This document shows positions 38,515 through 50,361 of a stretch of 64,000 bases of DNA, one piece after another. Within the stretch, counting starts at the first letter, position 1; every line of letters starts with the position of its first letter. Source of the DNA: Usnea hakonensis (taxonomy: Eukaryota > Ascomycota > Lecanoromycetes > Lecanorales > Parmeliaceae). Below the pieces are notes generated by a model. It saw nothing but the letters and a program-made list of their open reading frames with translations, was not told the origin of the DNA and made no database searches. The stretch covers positions 186,001 through 250,000 of the forward strand of contig BLJB01000127.1 in assembly GCA_013423325.1 (NCBI GenBank), in the 5' to 3' direction. Position numbers and translations under genes: made by a program.

Positions 38515-40316
38515 ATGGCTCACCGTCAATCATTCGAGACACCAGATATGGCCCAGTCACTTGAACCAGGAAAGCAGCTTCTGAATCACATGGTCGACGA
38601 TCTCGCTAGACTGAGTCCTTCAGCTGTCTGGGTAGAGATGCCAATTTCCACCACAAGTTACGAACATGGCTTTCGGAAGATCACCTATCGCATGCTCGCA
38701 AATGCGGTCAATGGCGTCGCTTGGTGGATGCGTCAAGCCCTTGGCCCAGGACACGAATTCGAGACCCTCGCGTACTTTGGTCCTTGGGACATACGGTATG
38801 TGTTGTTACTTCTGGGGGCTGTCAAGGCTGGATATAAGGTTAGTATTCGGTTAGAGCTTTCTAGTCTCGTGGCCGCTCTCTTTGAACGTTGCTAAAGATA
38901 CGGTTTATATAGATGGTCTTCCCCTCTCCTGGATACAGCATTGCCGGGCTGGCTGTTCTTTTGGATGAATTGCACTGCAAAACAATACTTGCGCCGTCAA
39001 CGAGTCCAAAAATTGTGCAGGCATTTCTCGCTCTCCATTCGCTCAAAATGGTGGAAGTCCAGGAGATTGAAGAGCTTCTAGCCAAGGACCACCCCCATTT
39101 TGCTTTGGAAAAATCCTTCGAGAACGCACGCCAGGAGCCGCTTGTTGTTCTCCATACATCTGGTAGTACTAGCCACCCGAAGCCTATTCTTTGGACGCAT
39201 GACTATGCAGCTAGTGTCATTCAGCAGAACCAATTGGATCCGCCCCCAGGAAAAGAGAGCGTTGGCAAGATTTGCAATGGCAAACGCCTCATTCCGTTGG
39301 TACCCCCATACCATGTAAGTCGACCCATCTGCCAAATACGCAGCCTGCCTGGGCGACCAATGTGGACTGACCAAGAGAAAAAGTCTGGGAGCTTGTTTAC
39401 CAACCTTTTTACGACACTCTCAAGTCAAACGACTACAATCTATCCTGTACCAAGCGCTGGATTAAGTGCCGACACCCTTGTTGACATACTGAAGCAAGTT
39501 GATGCAGATGTTGCTATAGTGACTCCCATTGTCGCTCAGCAGATTGCCACAGATCCCGTCAAGCTAGATTTCATTTCCGGAAAGCTTGACCATCTGGGCT
39601 TTGCGGGTGGAAACCTCTCTAAACCCACTGGTGACACGTTGGCGCGACGTGGAGACCTTTTCCCTGTCTATGGAGCAACTGAGAATGGCACGAGTCTAAC
39701 AGTGCGTCCCCCCGGCGCTCCAGCTGTGGACACTTGGGATTGCATGGACTTCCACCTCAAAGCTGGGTATGAGTTCTGCTACGTGGGTGATGGTTGCTAC
39801 GAAGCAGTAATCAAACGCAACCCCCTTGCTGAAGAAGAACAGCCCGTATTCAAGATTTTCCCACAACTCCAAGAATGGTCCACCAAAGACCTTTTTACTC
39901 CCCATCCTACGACACTGGGTGCTTGGGTCTATAAGAGCCGCGCCGACGACATCATCGTCTTCGCTGACGGCACTTGTTTCAACCCTCTAGAGTATGAAGC
40001 GCTCATTTTCGGACATCCCAGCGTCCGAACCGCTTTGATGTTGGGAACTCAGAGACCACAGGCCTGTCTGCTCGTCGAATTGGCCGAGCCACATGACCTT
40101 GCAAAAGGAGAGGTCTCGACTCCTCTCGAAGCGCTGTGGCCTTTGATTTCGCAAGCCAACGAGCGCTGCACTAAACAGTCGGTCATCATGAAGCCGTTTG
40201 TTCTCTTTACGCAGCCTGGGAAACCGTTGCCCAGGGGCTTCAAAGGGACTGTGCAGAGGTCGGTCGCGGTAAGGCTTTACGAGGACGAATTGAATAGGAT
40301 GTATGACACTGCGTAA
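38515..40316 (+). CDS. Stand-alone adenylate-forming (ANL/NRPS-like A domain) enzyme
   Basis: Exons 38515-38838, 38913-39314 and 39384-40316 give 552 residues. Adenylation motifs are in order: A3 LHTSGSTSHPKPI; a VPPYH block; A4/A5 region GFAGGN and VYGATENG; A7-like YKSRADDIIVFADG; A10 PRGFKGTVQR with the conserved Lys. The sequence stops right after A10 (LYEDELNRMYDTA), so the carrier and reductase domains found in the related NRPS-like reductases (A-T-R, about 1050 residues) are absent. The enzyme should activate a carboxylic acid as an AMP ester, perhaps giving a CoA thioester or handing it to a partner. Intron 2 (39315-39383, 69 nt) is in frame and could be read through. Splicing restores PPYHSGSLF. 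The start at 38515 has a good context (CGCCATGG). Confidence 0.85.
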
Positions 40317-40806
40317 CCGCCTTTGATAGCAAGTGACAGTGCATTCGCTGCGGTGGTTCTTTCTTAAGGCACCCTCGAATTCTATAGAAGATGCTGTTCG
40401 AAAATTTTGAAATTCTGACTATATACAAGCGATAAGGCTCAGTAATGTCCATTTCCAAACCGGTGCTAAGGAACATAAATGACTAGGTTGTACATGAGTG
40501 GTGCAACTTGACTGAGTTGCTATCTAAGCCGGTGGGCACCTAGATTGCCTGCACCATCGTACTAGATAATCTGCAAGAACAACCCCACGAGATAGATAAC
40601 ATGGAGCAAATGGTCAATTCATAACCCAATTAGTCGAATCCGGACCGCTTTATACCCCATAGACTGATTTATACCCTTGAGGGTAATGATTCTTGCCCGA
40701 AAAAAAAATGCTAGGCCTTTGTGAAGGATTAAGTGGACGAATGGCCAGCAATAGTAGAGTTTTCTCTTCTTTTGTCTAGCAAGGCTACAGACCTCATAAT
40801 CACTGT
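40317..40806. other. Intergenic between convergent genes
   Basis: The 3' flanks of the adenylating enzyme and the PAQR gene. No remnant of a carrier or reductase domain was found after the adenylation gene's stop codon. Confidence 0.5.
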
Positions 40807-42039
40807 TTACGTGCAAGGCGTCACCAATGCCTCCTTCAACCCTAGGAAAAACACAAACTGACCGATCGCCACCAGGACATGAAAGATCTGATGGCTTGCT
40901 CCCTATTCAAGATGGCAAAGTCAGATTCCGTCTTCTATTATTGCGAACCCCATCTGATGATGCAGAATGCAGGAAACGAAAAGACACTCACCCAGATATC
41001 GAAAGTCTGCGGCCAGTGCCGCTCGGGCCAATGGCTCAGGTAGAATACGGTACCTACGAAATAGCACAGCTCCATGCACGCGATGTGCGCGAGTGGAAAG
41101 TGCCGTATACCCTCGGAACCTTTGAGCGAGAACATGTGTACGATTGGGGCGATACCACTGAGCATGAGTGCCAGAAAGCCGGTGACACTGTTAGAATCGC
41201 CCGTCAGTAACCTTCTTCGACGAGGAGGCATTTACCATGATAGCATACGACGGTACGATGGGCGTGCGAGCGGCGGAATTTTTTGCAAGTTGTCGTAAAG
41301 TATGTGGAGAGGAATTACGCGTACCGGAACAAAGCAGCTGCAGGGCCGTCGGTATTCGGGCCCATCACTAAGACAAGGAGAGCAATGCCGCAGAGGATGC
41401 AGAATGTGTTGTAGAATATTCGCCACCATGGTTGATCATGTAAGCCGAAGTGAGTCGAAGATATACTGGTCACGCAGATGCTGAAACAGATTCCAACATA
41501 GTCTAACTTGAGGAGCTTTTGTGCTACTGCTTCAGAGTGTGCACTGTTTCCATGGAAGATAGCCTGAGTTTTGGATGATGAGCATAGAAGAAGAAGTGAA
41601 GGATAGAACAGTAAAGAAAAAACCAGAAAGGAAACGAAGGGAAGAGGCATCAGCATACAGAAGCCAAAAGACAAATTACGGTCCCGATAGCATAAAACTG
41701 TACCATCACATTATCTTCCTGCCTAACAACCTGCTTGGCCTCAATTTGAAAGAGCAGGTCCCACTCGACACCGACGAGTGCACTCAGATAGAAGAGCGCA
41801 GGTAGCAGATGCGACCAGGTGTTGACGAACTCGTTATGCAGGTAGAAGAGCGACCAAAAGCACGCGGAGAGTGAGTCGAGTTGGTGTCGGTATCCGCGTT
41901 GTATGTAGGGGTCAATCTGCATCCAGGATGGTATGTCATCCCAGTGAAGGACGTGCTGCATTGGTACGACAGGGTGCTCGGCTGCCTTGAGGCCAATCCT
42001 GGATGTTGGTCTTTCCGGAGAGACTGATTGACGACTCAT
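40807..42039 (-). CDS. PAQR/adiponectin-receptor family (Izh-like, hemolysin III) membrane protein
   Basis: Four exons (42039-41659, 41563-41325, 41187-40992, 40902-40807) give 303 residues with closed phases. Family signatures: SLSACFWSLFYLHNEFVNTW followed by SHLLPALFY, the cytosolic zinc site IFHGNSAHSEAVA (H-x-x-x-x-x-H form), and the second zinc-site motif GASHQIFHVLV near the C-terminus. Helices include FYAIGTVICLLAS, VTGFLALMLSGIAPIVHM and IGQFVFFLGLKEAL. The N-terminal segment WDDIPSWMQIDPYIQRGYR is typical of fungal Izh proteins. Members act in sterol/zinc homeostasis and possibly as ceramidase-like receptors. There is one long (137-nt) intron before exon 3; exon 3 starts VTGF by frame. 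Confidence 0.92.
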
Positions 42040-43010
42040 CGCTGGGAGAAATCAGGTATGCCGGGACTTTTCTGATGATTCATGGAAAGCTTGATCAGCG
42101 TATATATAAGGCCACCCAGCCAGCCCCGGCGGCACTTCTGTCAGAATGTTGACTCAAGTACATTACTTTGAAAAGTGACCTAGCGTATTAGGGCTAGGGC
42201 TTAGTACACTTCGGAATCGCTAGAGACCAGGAAAAGACCACCACCACCAGTCATAGCCTTACGACCCCAGTTCCAGTACAACAAAATCCTAGGGGATCGA
42301 GCCAGCAAGAAAATGCGGACAGGCAAGAAGGTTGCTCAACGCCGAAACCCTCGAATCCTTCGGCAATCCTCTCGAAGAAGCTGACGCTATGCCTCGGTCC
42401 CGTGGCCTGATCCATTTCTGAAAAGCATGACTCGCAGCCTCGAGCATTCTGTGAAACCGGACGAAAAGTGGCCATGCGGCGTGGTCATGATGCATCCACA
42501 ACGGCCCAAGCTAGTTACCAGGCTTCGTTTGTGGCAGTGGTTGTCTCCGTAACCGGACGTAGTTGCAATGTGCAGAAATTAGGAGGGCTGAACCACACGA
42601 GGATAAAACCTCGGTGACGAATGAATCTTGAGCGCTTATAAAGGTATCACATGTAGACAATGTAAGCTCTACTTCGAGCACTCGTGTCAGTGCATTTTGA
42701 GCTTGAATTTTTACGCTAAAGTGTCGTGTATGAATTCGTTAGTCTGGAATGTAGCCGGGAATTAAAAATACATCTAATGTATCGGGCCGCCCGAAGAATC
42801 ACCACTTCGGGTCCAGGTTGTAAGAAAATCCGCCGATACGTTACCATTGATGAGTCAGTACTTTACCTTTTACCGAGGCTGAGCACCTACCCCTCCAGCT
42901 CCTAAAGTCTGATGTTTACTGTTTACCTACTTCTCACACTTTAGATCGTCAAGTCATGCCTCGATTCGATTCTGCATCTTTCTAGTGTTTGACTTGTAGA
43001 TATTGCCCTG
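42040..43010. other. Divergent promoter region, no gene seen
   Basis: About 1 kb between divergent PAQR (minus) and DUF829 (plus) genes. Nothing recognisable was seen apart from short frames. Confidence 0.4.
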
Positions 43011-43997
43011 ATGGCTTCTCAAATGAATGACTTCATCAATATTGGGCCCCGTACCTCACTCTTCACACCTCAGAACCCAACGAGCGGCCAGCTTGTCATC
43101 ATCTGCACTTGGCTCGGTGCTGCCCGCAAGCACATCTCCAAATACATCGCTCTGTACCGGAAAATCGCCCCAGGGGCCCGCATCTTACTCGTCGAATCCA
43201 ACGTTCCCATTCTCATAAGCAGCTACGTCAGGCAACGCGACGCCATCAAACCCGCCGTTTTGGCCGTCATTGACACTCTGAAAGAATGTGACATTGGCGC
43301 CGTCCCAAGTGAGAACACAGAGACCGTGTCGAATGGCCAAAAGACCATCAACACCCATAAACAGCACGGCTCAGTTCCCAGCAACTCAAACAAGCCCACC
43401 CCACAAATCGTCCTTCACGTCTTCTCCAACGGTGGCACCAACACTGCCACTCAGCTCCTTATCGTCCTCAACGCTCGCCTCCAAGCACCACTCCCGCTGG
43501 CAGGTCTCCTCTGCGACAGTTGCCCAGCCGAAGGCACGTACTGGCGCAGCTATGACGCCATGGTTCTCTCGCTTCCCAAGGGCCTGGCAACGAGGTTCTT
43601 GGGCGCATTGGCTTGTCATTGTATTCTGGTACTGCTGTACACGTGGATTGCGTGCGGTAACGAGAACCCTGCTAGTCTGCAAAGACGGACGATGCTGGAT
43701 GGGAAGACAGTATCCCCAGGCTGGGAAGAGGAATTGGGAGAGATTGGTGAAAAGAAAGTGGGAGGGAGAGTGTGCTACTTCTATTCCAAGGAGGATCGGA
43801 TGTGTTTGTGGTCCGATGTGAAACGTCACGCCGACCAGGCGAGGAAGCTGGGGTGGGATGTTCGGGAGGTTGTGTTCGAAGGGAGTGGCCATTGTGCGCA
43901 TTTTTCGAAGGATGAGGATAGTTATGTGGATGCTGTAAAGAGCATCTGGGATGGTGAGGGGAGCGGGCCGACTAAGAAAGAGAAATCGAAGCTTTGA
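43011..43997 (+). CDS. DUF829/TMEM53-family alpha/beta hydrolase-like protein (PaxU-like)
   Basis: A single 328-residue frame. The family opening is LVIICTWLGAARKHISKYIA with LYRKIAPGARILLVES. A nucleophile-elbow-like VFSNGGTNT (Ser139) and a C-terminal EGSGHCAHFSKDEDSY with the likely catalytic His follow, as does YSKEDRMCLW with an acidic residue in the expected place. DUF829 proteins include TMEM53 and PaxU of indole-diterpene clusters; the reaction is unknown for most. An inserted polar stretch (about 95-130) is specific to this copy. A long frame on the other strand is a codon-bias shadow. Confidence 0.83.
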   Translation: MASQMNDFINIGPRTSLFTPQNPTSGQLVIICTWLGAARKHISKYIALYRKIAPGARILLVESNVPILISSYVRQRDAIKPAVLAVIDTLKECDIGAVPSENTETVSNGQKTINTHKQHGSVPSNSNKPTPQIVLHVFSNGGTNTATQLLIVLNARLQAPLPLAGLLCDSCPAEGTYWRSYDAMVLSLPKGLATRFLGALACHCILVLLYTWIACGNENPASLQRRTMLDGKTVSPGWEEELGEIGEKKVGGRVCYFYSKEDRMCLWSDVKRHADQARKLGWDVREVVFEGSGHCAHFSKDEDSYVDAVKSIWDGEGSGPTKKEKSKL

Positions 43998-45344
43998 GGG
44001 TAATGTAACAATATCGGTAGACTTGACATAGAACCCCATCGATACGATTGCTCAGCATTTCTGAGTGTCACTTTACGCTTCACATGAACGCGATGCGTGT
44101 CTCCTGGTATCTACAAAAAGTCTTTGTCGCGCTGTCCGGAGGTCTCATCATAGTTGCCATCCCTCCTTGAGCCAGTATATCATCATCCAAGCTCTTGAAG
44201 CCCTTTTATGCCTGCTTTTGGCGTGTTTGAAGCTCGATCTCTTGGCCTGGAGCAATGGCCATAAAAAAGTCGCTAAATTTCTTAATGCTACTAATTTGTG
44301 ACCAAAACTTGGACAGAGGATGATAGGTATGGAGCGGCCTACAAGCTAGTAAAACGGCGGCAATGAGATAGACTCCTAGATCTACCCAAGTCCATCTCAC
44401 TAGCTTTACGGCATTCCAGGTCTCGTCATCAAACGCGGCGGTGTCAAGAACTTGTGCAAATCCAATGACAGCTGACCCTTATCTCCTCGCAATCCTGACG
44501 GATTCGAGGAGCTCGTGAAGAAGGTCGAAACTCGCATGAGGGTTGCAAGAGGCCAAGACTACTAAACGATACATCATGAGATCCATAAAGGGCAGGTAAG
44601 TTGGATCCTACAGGATCATGCATGACAACGGCAAGATCAACGGGGCTCTCCAATGAATTATCCTTAAACAAGTCCCACCACGGATCTTGTGAATACACAA
44701 CATAGCTAAGTGTCCGCCAATTGAAACGATGGGCTCGTGCCCATCCTTCAATGTACAAAGGACAAGAGATCCACAGCGGTTCAGATTGATCGAGTCAGTA
44801 CTCGAGTAATTTTAACTTTGATGCGCCCAGACAACCTGTAATCACGGACATCAAGCCCACAGCAAGATCAAGGCGGCACGAAAAGCGCACCGACTCTCAA
44901 TGCATGTAGCCCTGTTTCGGGGAAATCCGTCAGCGGTCGTGATGGACGATCAGGCAAGATGTAGCAAGAAAAATAAAACTCCGCTCCATGCAGTAAGACA
45001 CAACCTGAAGCCTGCCTTGGGGACACATGACATGCAGGTAGCCTTACATGAAAGCCTGTCAGATTAAGTAGTACCTTGGGTGAGGATGACTCGGAATTGA
45101 CGGGAACCAGTGGGGACCAGCCACGCGCCCGCATCAGAACCACACCCTAAATTCCGTCTTTGGGAATTTGCCTTCACATGCTGGAGCAATACCTAAAGCT
45201 CCAGCATCCTAGTATCTGATTGTTTCATACGGTTTCAAAAATTTGGCTATTACGAAACATTCTAGTATTTGGACGTAGACCTGACCGTGGGCTAGCCTTT
45301 TTTGTTGAAAATGAAAACTTGATGATGTTCTGACGCAGCCTTGC
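43998..45344. other. Intergenic, no gene supported
   Basis: 1.35 kb. Minus-strand frames (44444-44758, 44868-45143) lack recognised domains and signal peptides, and are not reported as genes. Confidence 0.4.
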
Positions 45345-47185
45345 TCAAACCTTGATCAGCTCCTCCTCGCCCACTCCCTTCCTACCTCTGAACTGCAAAA
45401 ACGGCCCCGCATGCGAACAAGTGAGATGCTCCCGCAGCTGAAACTCTAACATCCTATGCCTCCCATCCCTGCCACCATGTGCGCCCGCCGCCACCTGCCC
45501 CAACGGTCCCTCCGCTCGTCTGAAATCCGTGTACCAAATCGTCCTAGCAATGGCATCTGACAGTTCCATGTACGCCATATTTCTGCCCGCACACGCTCGA
45601 GTGCCCAACGAGAACGGACTAAAGGCCAAGCGCGCCCGCTCCACGGCCTCTTTCGGGTTCTCCTCGGACACGATCCAACGCTCCGGCTTGTAGGTATAGG
45701 AGTCAGGATAAAGGTCTTCGTTGTGGTGCACGGCGTATGGATTCACACCGATATCGGTGCCTGGGGCAAGGAAATCGTCATCGATGCTGATACCGCCGGG
45801 GCAGACTTCACGCCAAAGGGTGCCGCTGATGGGCGGAGACATGCGTAGGCTTTCGTCGATGCAAGCGCGGAGATAGCGGCAGGAGGCGAGTTTGGGTCCG
45901 GTCTGGATCTCTGCGGGCGAGGTGAAGGTAGTGCGGATTTCGGAGACTAGTTTAGTGTAGCAGGAAGGATAGGCCGTGAGGTAGAAGAACAGACCTGCGA
46001 GGCCCGTGGACGATGTGTCGGCCCCTTTTTGGACATGTCAGCTGTCCGGATTCAAGGGCTGGAGCACGGCTCCGGAGACATACCTGCGATGAGAAGGAAT
46101 CTGCTCTCGGCCCATAGCTCATTTTCCGTGAAGCCACGGTCCGTCTCGGGGTCTTTGGCGTCGACGAGGAAGGAGAAAAGATCATTTTGGAAGCCTTTTT
46201 CCGCCGAGAGCCGCTCTCTCACTAGCCGAGCCATCAATTGTAGAAACTTCTCACGTATCCAGATTCCCTTTCTGTACAATAGCTTTTCCAAATGCAAGTA
46301 TTGCAATTTCGGATACTGTACATATACCCCGGCTTTGCGACTTGTAGCTGTGGTGGCGTCGATAAGAAAGTGGTTGTCCGGTTTGGTCTGCAATTGGAAT
46401 GACTGGCCAAAACCAAATTCACCCATTATGTCATATTGGAGATGCCTACAGTACTCTGTCATGTCCAATGGAGGCGACCATCCATCGTTGTTGTTGTGAT
46501 TTGGTGCTCTCACAAGTCTTTTCACAAAGAGGTCCATGTGATGGAGCATGGTTGGTTCGAAAGCTCTGATAGCCTGGTCTGAAAAGCCTTGACTGAGCAC
46601 CTTGCGCTTGAACCTATGGATACCTTTATCGATAGCAGTGAATACATTGAAAGCGCCCGGGGCGGGGATCATGGTCGCATAACCGTAGGACTTTTGGACT
46701 TCGTCTTTCGAATAATAGATATCTGTCCACATCAGCTCCTTGTCTCGCAGAGTCTACCTATAAATCCGGTACCGTGTAAGGCTGTTACGGAATTGAACAC
46801 CAGCTTGTTCGGTCCCTGTCTTATGACGGGCCCTGAGTTCAGATATCAGTACAAGCCGACCTTTTCTAAGAGGCTACTTCTTACCGTACCGCCGGTGGGC
46901 TTTCTCAGTCTCAACATGGAGCTGACCCATGGCATTGTGATAGGCGCCGTAGAAATCACTTATTTTCGCAAGCCATGGCCCTGGGTATCTCGCCAGCGGA
47001 TGAAATGTAATTCGATAGACCCAGACGATGATAAGCTAAGTTTCGCTATCAGCTACCACTGTACATGGAGGTTAGAAGCAGCATACTCTGAGCACACAAC
47101 ATGATAAAACCCCGAGAGCTACATTAAGAACCAGAGACGAAGCACTAGAGTGCTGCAAAGCGAAGAAGCTCTGTAGATTCAGCAT
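45345..47185 (-). CDS. Cytochrome P450 monooxygenase
   Basis: Five exons (47185-47087, 47035-46885, 46832-46773, 46722-46084, 46024-45345) give 542 residues. The N-terminal anchor (LVLNVALGVLSCCVLRLIIV) is followed by FHPLARYPGPWLAKISDFYG (proline hinge). Helix I is GADTSSTGLAGL, the E-x-x-R motif is ESLR, PERWIV is the meander, and the heme loop FSLGTRACAGRNMAYMEL holds the Cys ligand (C in RACAG). All key residues are present. It is an ER-bound, CPR-dependent mono-oxygenase. The overall pattern resembles fungal benzoate-4-hydroxylase- or isotrichodermin-hydroxylase-like families, but the substrate cannot be deduced. It is encoded next to an MFS transporter on the same strand (1.3 kb apart). 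Confidence 0.93.
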
Positions 47186-48482
47186 GGTCTTGCTACGAGG
47201 TGCTAAGACGACATAACAAACTTCTCATTGAGATCAGAACTGCAAAAGGTTCTCTCTACAGAACAGAAGATTAAATTCAAGCGCATCTATATTTGAATAC
47301 TAGTGTAAGATACATACTACCTTAGACAGCAATCAAATTTACTGGCCACAACAGTAGCTCTGTATTTTATGTTTCATAATTCTCCATTTGGTTGTAGAGA
47401 GCTCTGTGTGGGTCTCAATTCAGCAAGAATAGCTGGAGGGAAGGGAATCACCTTGGTGCTTATCGGCCCAAGAGCATGCCAAGTAAATGGGGGCATTATG
47501 CACAGTAACGCGTTTCATGGTACATTGCCTTACGCATGGATTTGCGCCGAATCCAGCCCAGATTGGTTTCAATAAATGAGCGGCATACGGTTCCAGGTGT
47601 AAGCTCTACTGCAACCTTTACGGGATTTTGTGAGCTGAAGAGCTGGGCGTGATTATTCGCTATCTTGCAGCAGAAGCTAATGCACCATGCTGCTTACCTT
47701 ACCTTGCTTACCTTATTTTATGCCCCGAACTGGCGTCGATCAACCGAAAACCGAACGTCTCATGGAGTGCTTCAGATCATCGAGTCATTTCTCATATGCC
47801 TGAGCGGCTTGACTGGTCATACTTTCGGTCGGTTCATTCCAAGGTGCGGGTCCATAATGCAGCGCCCCACGAATTACAAGAAATGGATCAAGGACACTAC
47901 TGTACCGCTGCCGAGCATTTCCAAATCTGGGAAATATTGAACCAGTAATGTGCTTACGGAGCAGGGCTGAATTACAATTGAACGGTATGTCTGGAAAGTT
48001 ACTGATCATCGTTACATTTCATCGTAATCCAACGAATAATTCACTGAAAACAAAAGGTTTTATTGACGCTCCTCAGAAACCTCGAAGGAGTAGCTGTCCT
48101 GAGACTAATTGCCCTAGATCTGATGAAACAATATGACTGTCATCTGCTGAGCCGCCAGACCACAACATATGCAATAAAATCAGCTGGTCAATCAACCTTG
48201 ACATTGAGTCTTCTCTAGTCAGATTACAGTTGAAGAGATGTTCTTGGCGACAAATTTAATTTTTCACAACATCAATTTTCGATAAAAAGTTTGGCTAAAA
48301 AGTTTTAGCTATCCTTAAGAAAAGCAATATTTATATTGATACTTTTTGATAAAGGTGGTTGTTGAAGTATAGCGAGTGGAAAAAAGGCACTGTTTTTTAT
48401 GTTCGGTCGGTTGCCCCTGAGTTTTACCCTCCAACCAATCCATGGGATAGCTATGGTTGCATGAGTTGGCTGTACCAATTTG
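47186..48482. other. Intergenic, A/T-rich in part
   Basis: 1.3 kb. It has a T/A-rich patch at about 48230-48320 and a TTACCTTACCTTG-type motif at 47696. No gene was supported. The short frames around 47649-47950 look random. Confidence 0.4.
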
Positions 48483-50361
48483 CTAACCAACTACCGAAAT
48501 CTGCTTCTTTCGCCATAGCAGCCCGACTGCAAGGACCTGTAGACCCGCAAAACCCGTCAAAATCTTCATCTGTAAATTGTATCCTGATGCAAATGCTTCC
48601 AAGACTTGCTTTTGCACTGGGAGTGGAAAGGTCTTTGTCGCTGTGATTGACTGCAGCACCTCTGATAATCTCTCTGGCCCAATCGAGTTGCTAAGGCTTG
48701 AAGTGAGATGGCTGTTCATGACACTCGAGGCAATGGCCAAGCCTAAAGCACCACCAAACACACGAAATTGGAGCAGAGCTCCACTTGAAATGGCTGATCA
48801 TCACATTAGCTTGGCATCCTCGAATACATGTAATAAGCCCAATGCATTAGCGTGAGAACCTACCTAGATCTCGAGGCTCTACAAGGTGTGGTGGTAGAAC
48901 AAGTAACATTCCCATTACAATACCTATGCCACACCCAGATATTACCTCCCAACCATATATCACCGTGGGAGTCGTGAGACCGTCCGACAGGGTCGAAAAG
49001 AGAGAAAGGCCTACAAGTTGAATTATTGAACCGACAAGCAACAGATATACTGGTGGGATGCGTGTCTTTGCGGCAATCAGATTTATGAGGACGCTGCTCA
49101 GTGCAATTAGGAAGTTGAATGGAATCAGGCGTAGACCAGCTCCGAAAGGTGAAGTGCCGTACACGGCTTGGAATCTTTGAGGTATATCGATGACGATAAT
49201 GTTGTAAGGTATACCTGATAGGAGAGAGAGCCTGGATGTCGTGTCAAGAGCTTGCTACTTTTTTGGTCAAACAAACTTACAGTAGGGTACCCATCCAAGC
49301 TCGGTTGAACAAGAAGCGCCAGGGAAACACCGGCTCTGGCCGCCATTTCTCGCTGGTCACGATCCTTTCGTTGACCAAAAAAAGGAACCAGAGTATAGCC
49401 GACACAACTAGTAGCGAGATGGCTGTCCCGGACTTCCAAGCGAACTGAGTCGATGCCTCTAAAAGGACAGTTACCAGAAGCATAGTAGCACCCAGAAGTA
49501 GGAAAGCTCCTAACAGATCCAGCCTAGATAACGATCGTAGAGCAATTTTCTGCCGAAATGTAGGCGCCACGTATGATACTTGGCCTTGATAGGGGAAGTT
49601 GGTCGGCACGCATACAAACAAGAGTAACAAGGTGACCACGCCAGCTGGTACATTCAGCAAAAATACCCATCTCCAGGAAGCTCTTTCGCTGATACCACCT
49701 CCAATGAGTGGTCCGACCAGACTTCCAAGCGCAGTCCCTGCCGCAATCTCTGCAGCGATTGCAGGATACTTTTCTTTTGGTACCATTTCGTATGCCAGTA
49801 GTAAGGCCATAGACACGCACCCTGCGGCTCCAATGCCTTGAAACGCTCGATTGATAATTAGCTGTGAAATGGTTTGTGAGGCCCCACAGCCTCCAGAAAA
49901 GACGACAAAAACGAGCATGGTCGCCATGACTGCAGGCTTTCGACCGAAGATATCGCTGAACTTTGCCCATATGATGATCATACTGGTATAGGTTACCAGG
50001 TAGCCGGTCACTACCCATCCAGCCTGCCGGAACCCATGCAGCTCATCTGTGATTGATACCAGAGAGGTTCCAACAATGGACACCTCGATGTTGACAAGAA
50101 GCATGCATAGAGCGACACTATAGAGCGATGATGGTCAGCTGGACTCAAGGACAATACACGAAAGCGAGCGAACCTCAGTGACAAGGTATGTAGTCGCCAT
50201 CCTTGAACGTAAAATGGGCTGTCTCGACTAGAACTCTCCACTGCCTCCTCGCTGCGGGGTTTTTCATCTAGCAACGATGAGGGCGCTTCAACACGAGAAG
50301 ATGTGTGAGCTGTATTTGCTTCAACTGGTGATGCAGCTGGCTCTCTACCATTTGGTTCCAT
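48483..50361 (-). CDS. MFS transporter (14-TM drug:H+ antiporter type, DHA2-like)
   Basis: Four exons (50361-50174, 50117-49281, 49231-48864, 48793-48483) give 567 residues with closed phases. A ~50-residue cytosolic N-terminus is followed by helix 1 VALCMLLVNIEVSIVGTSL, motif A-like KFSDIFGRKPAVM, the R-AFQGIGAAG helix-4 block, and antiporter motif C GTALGSLVGPLIGG, then W-R-W-V-F-L-L-N-V-P. Further helices run to a charged end (RKKQISVVG). About 14 helices are expected. Fungal members export metabolites, drugs or siderophores. The join at the last intron (…EPRDLA/ISSGALLQFRVFGG) restores a continuous family sequence, so the gene looks intact. It may export the product of the neighbouring P450. 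Confidence 0.93.

Noticed and set aside
40827..41210. 127-codon plus-strand frame
   Set aside because: Antisense to the last exons of the PAQR gene.
43386..44039. 217-codon minus-strand frame
   Set aside because: Antisense shadow of the DUF829 gene, which has clear family motifs.
48794..48863. Apparent break in the MFS transporter
   Set aside because: A GTAGGT...CAG intron restores the family sequence exactly.
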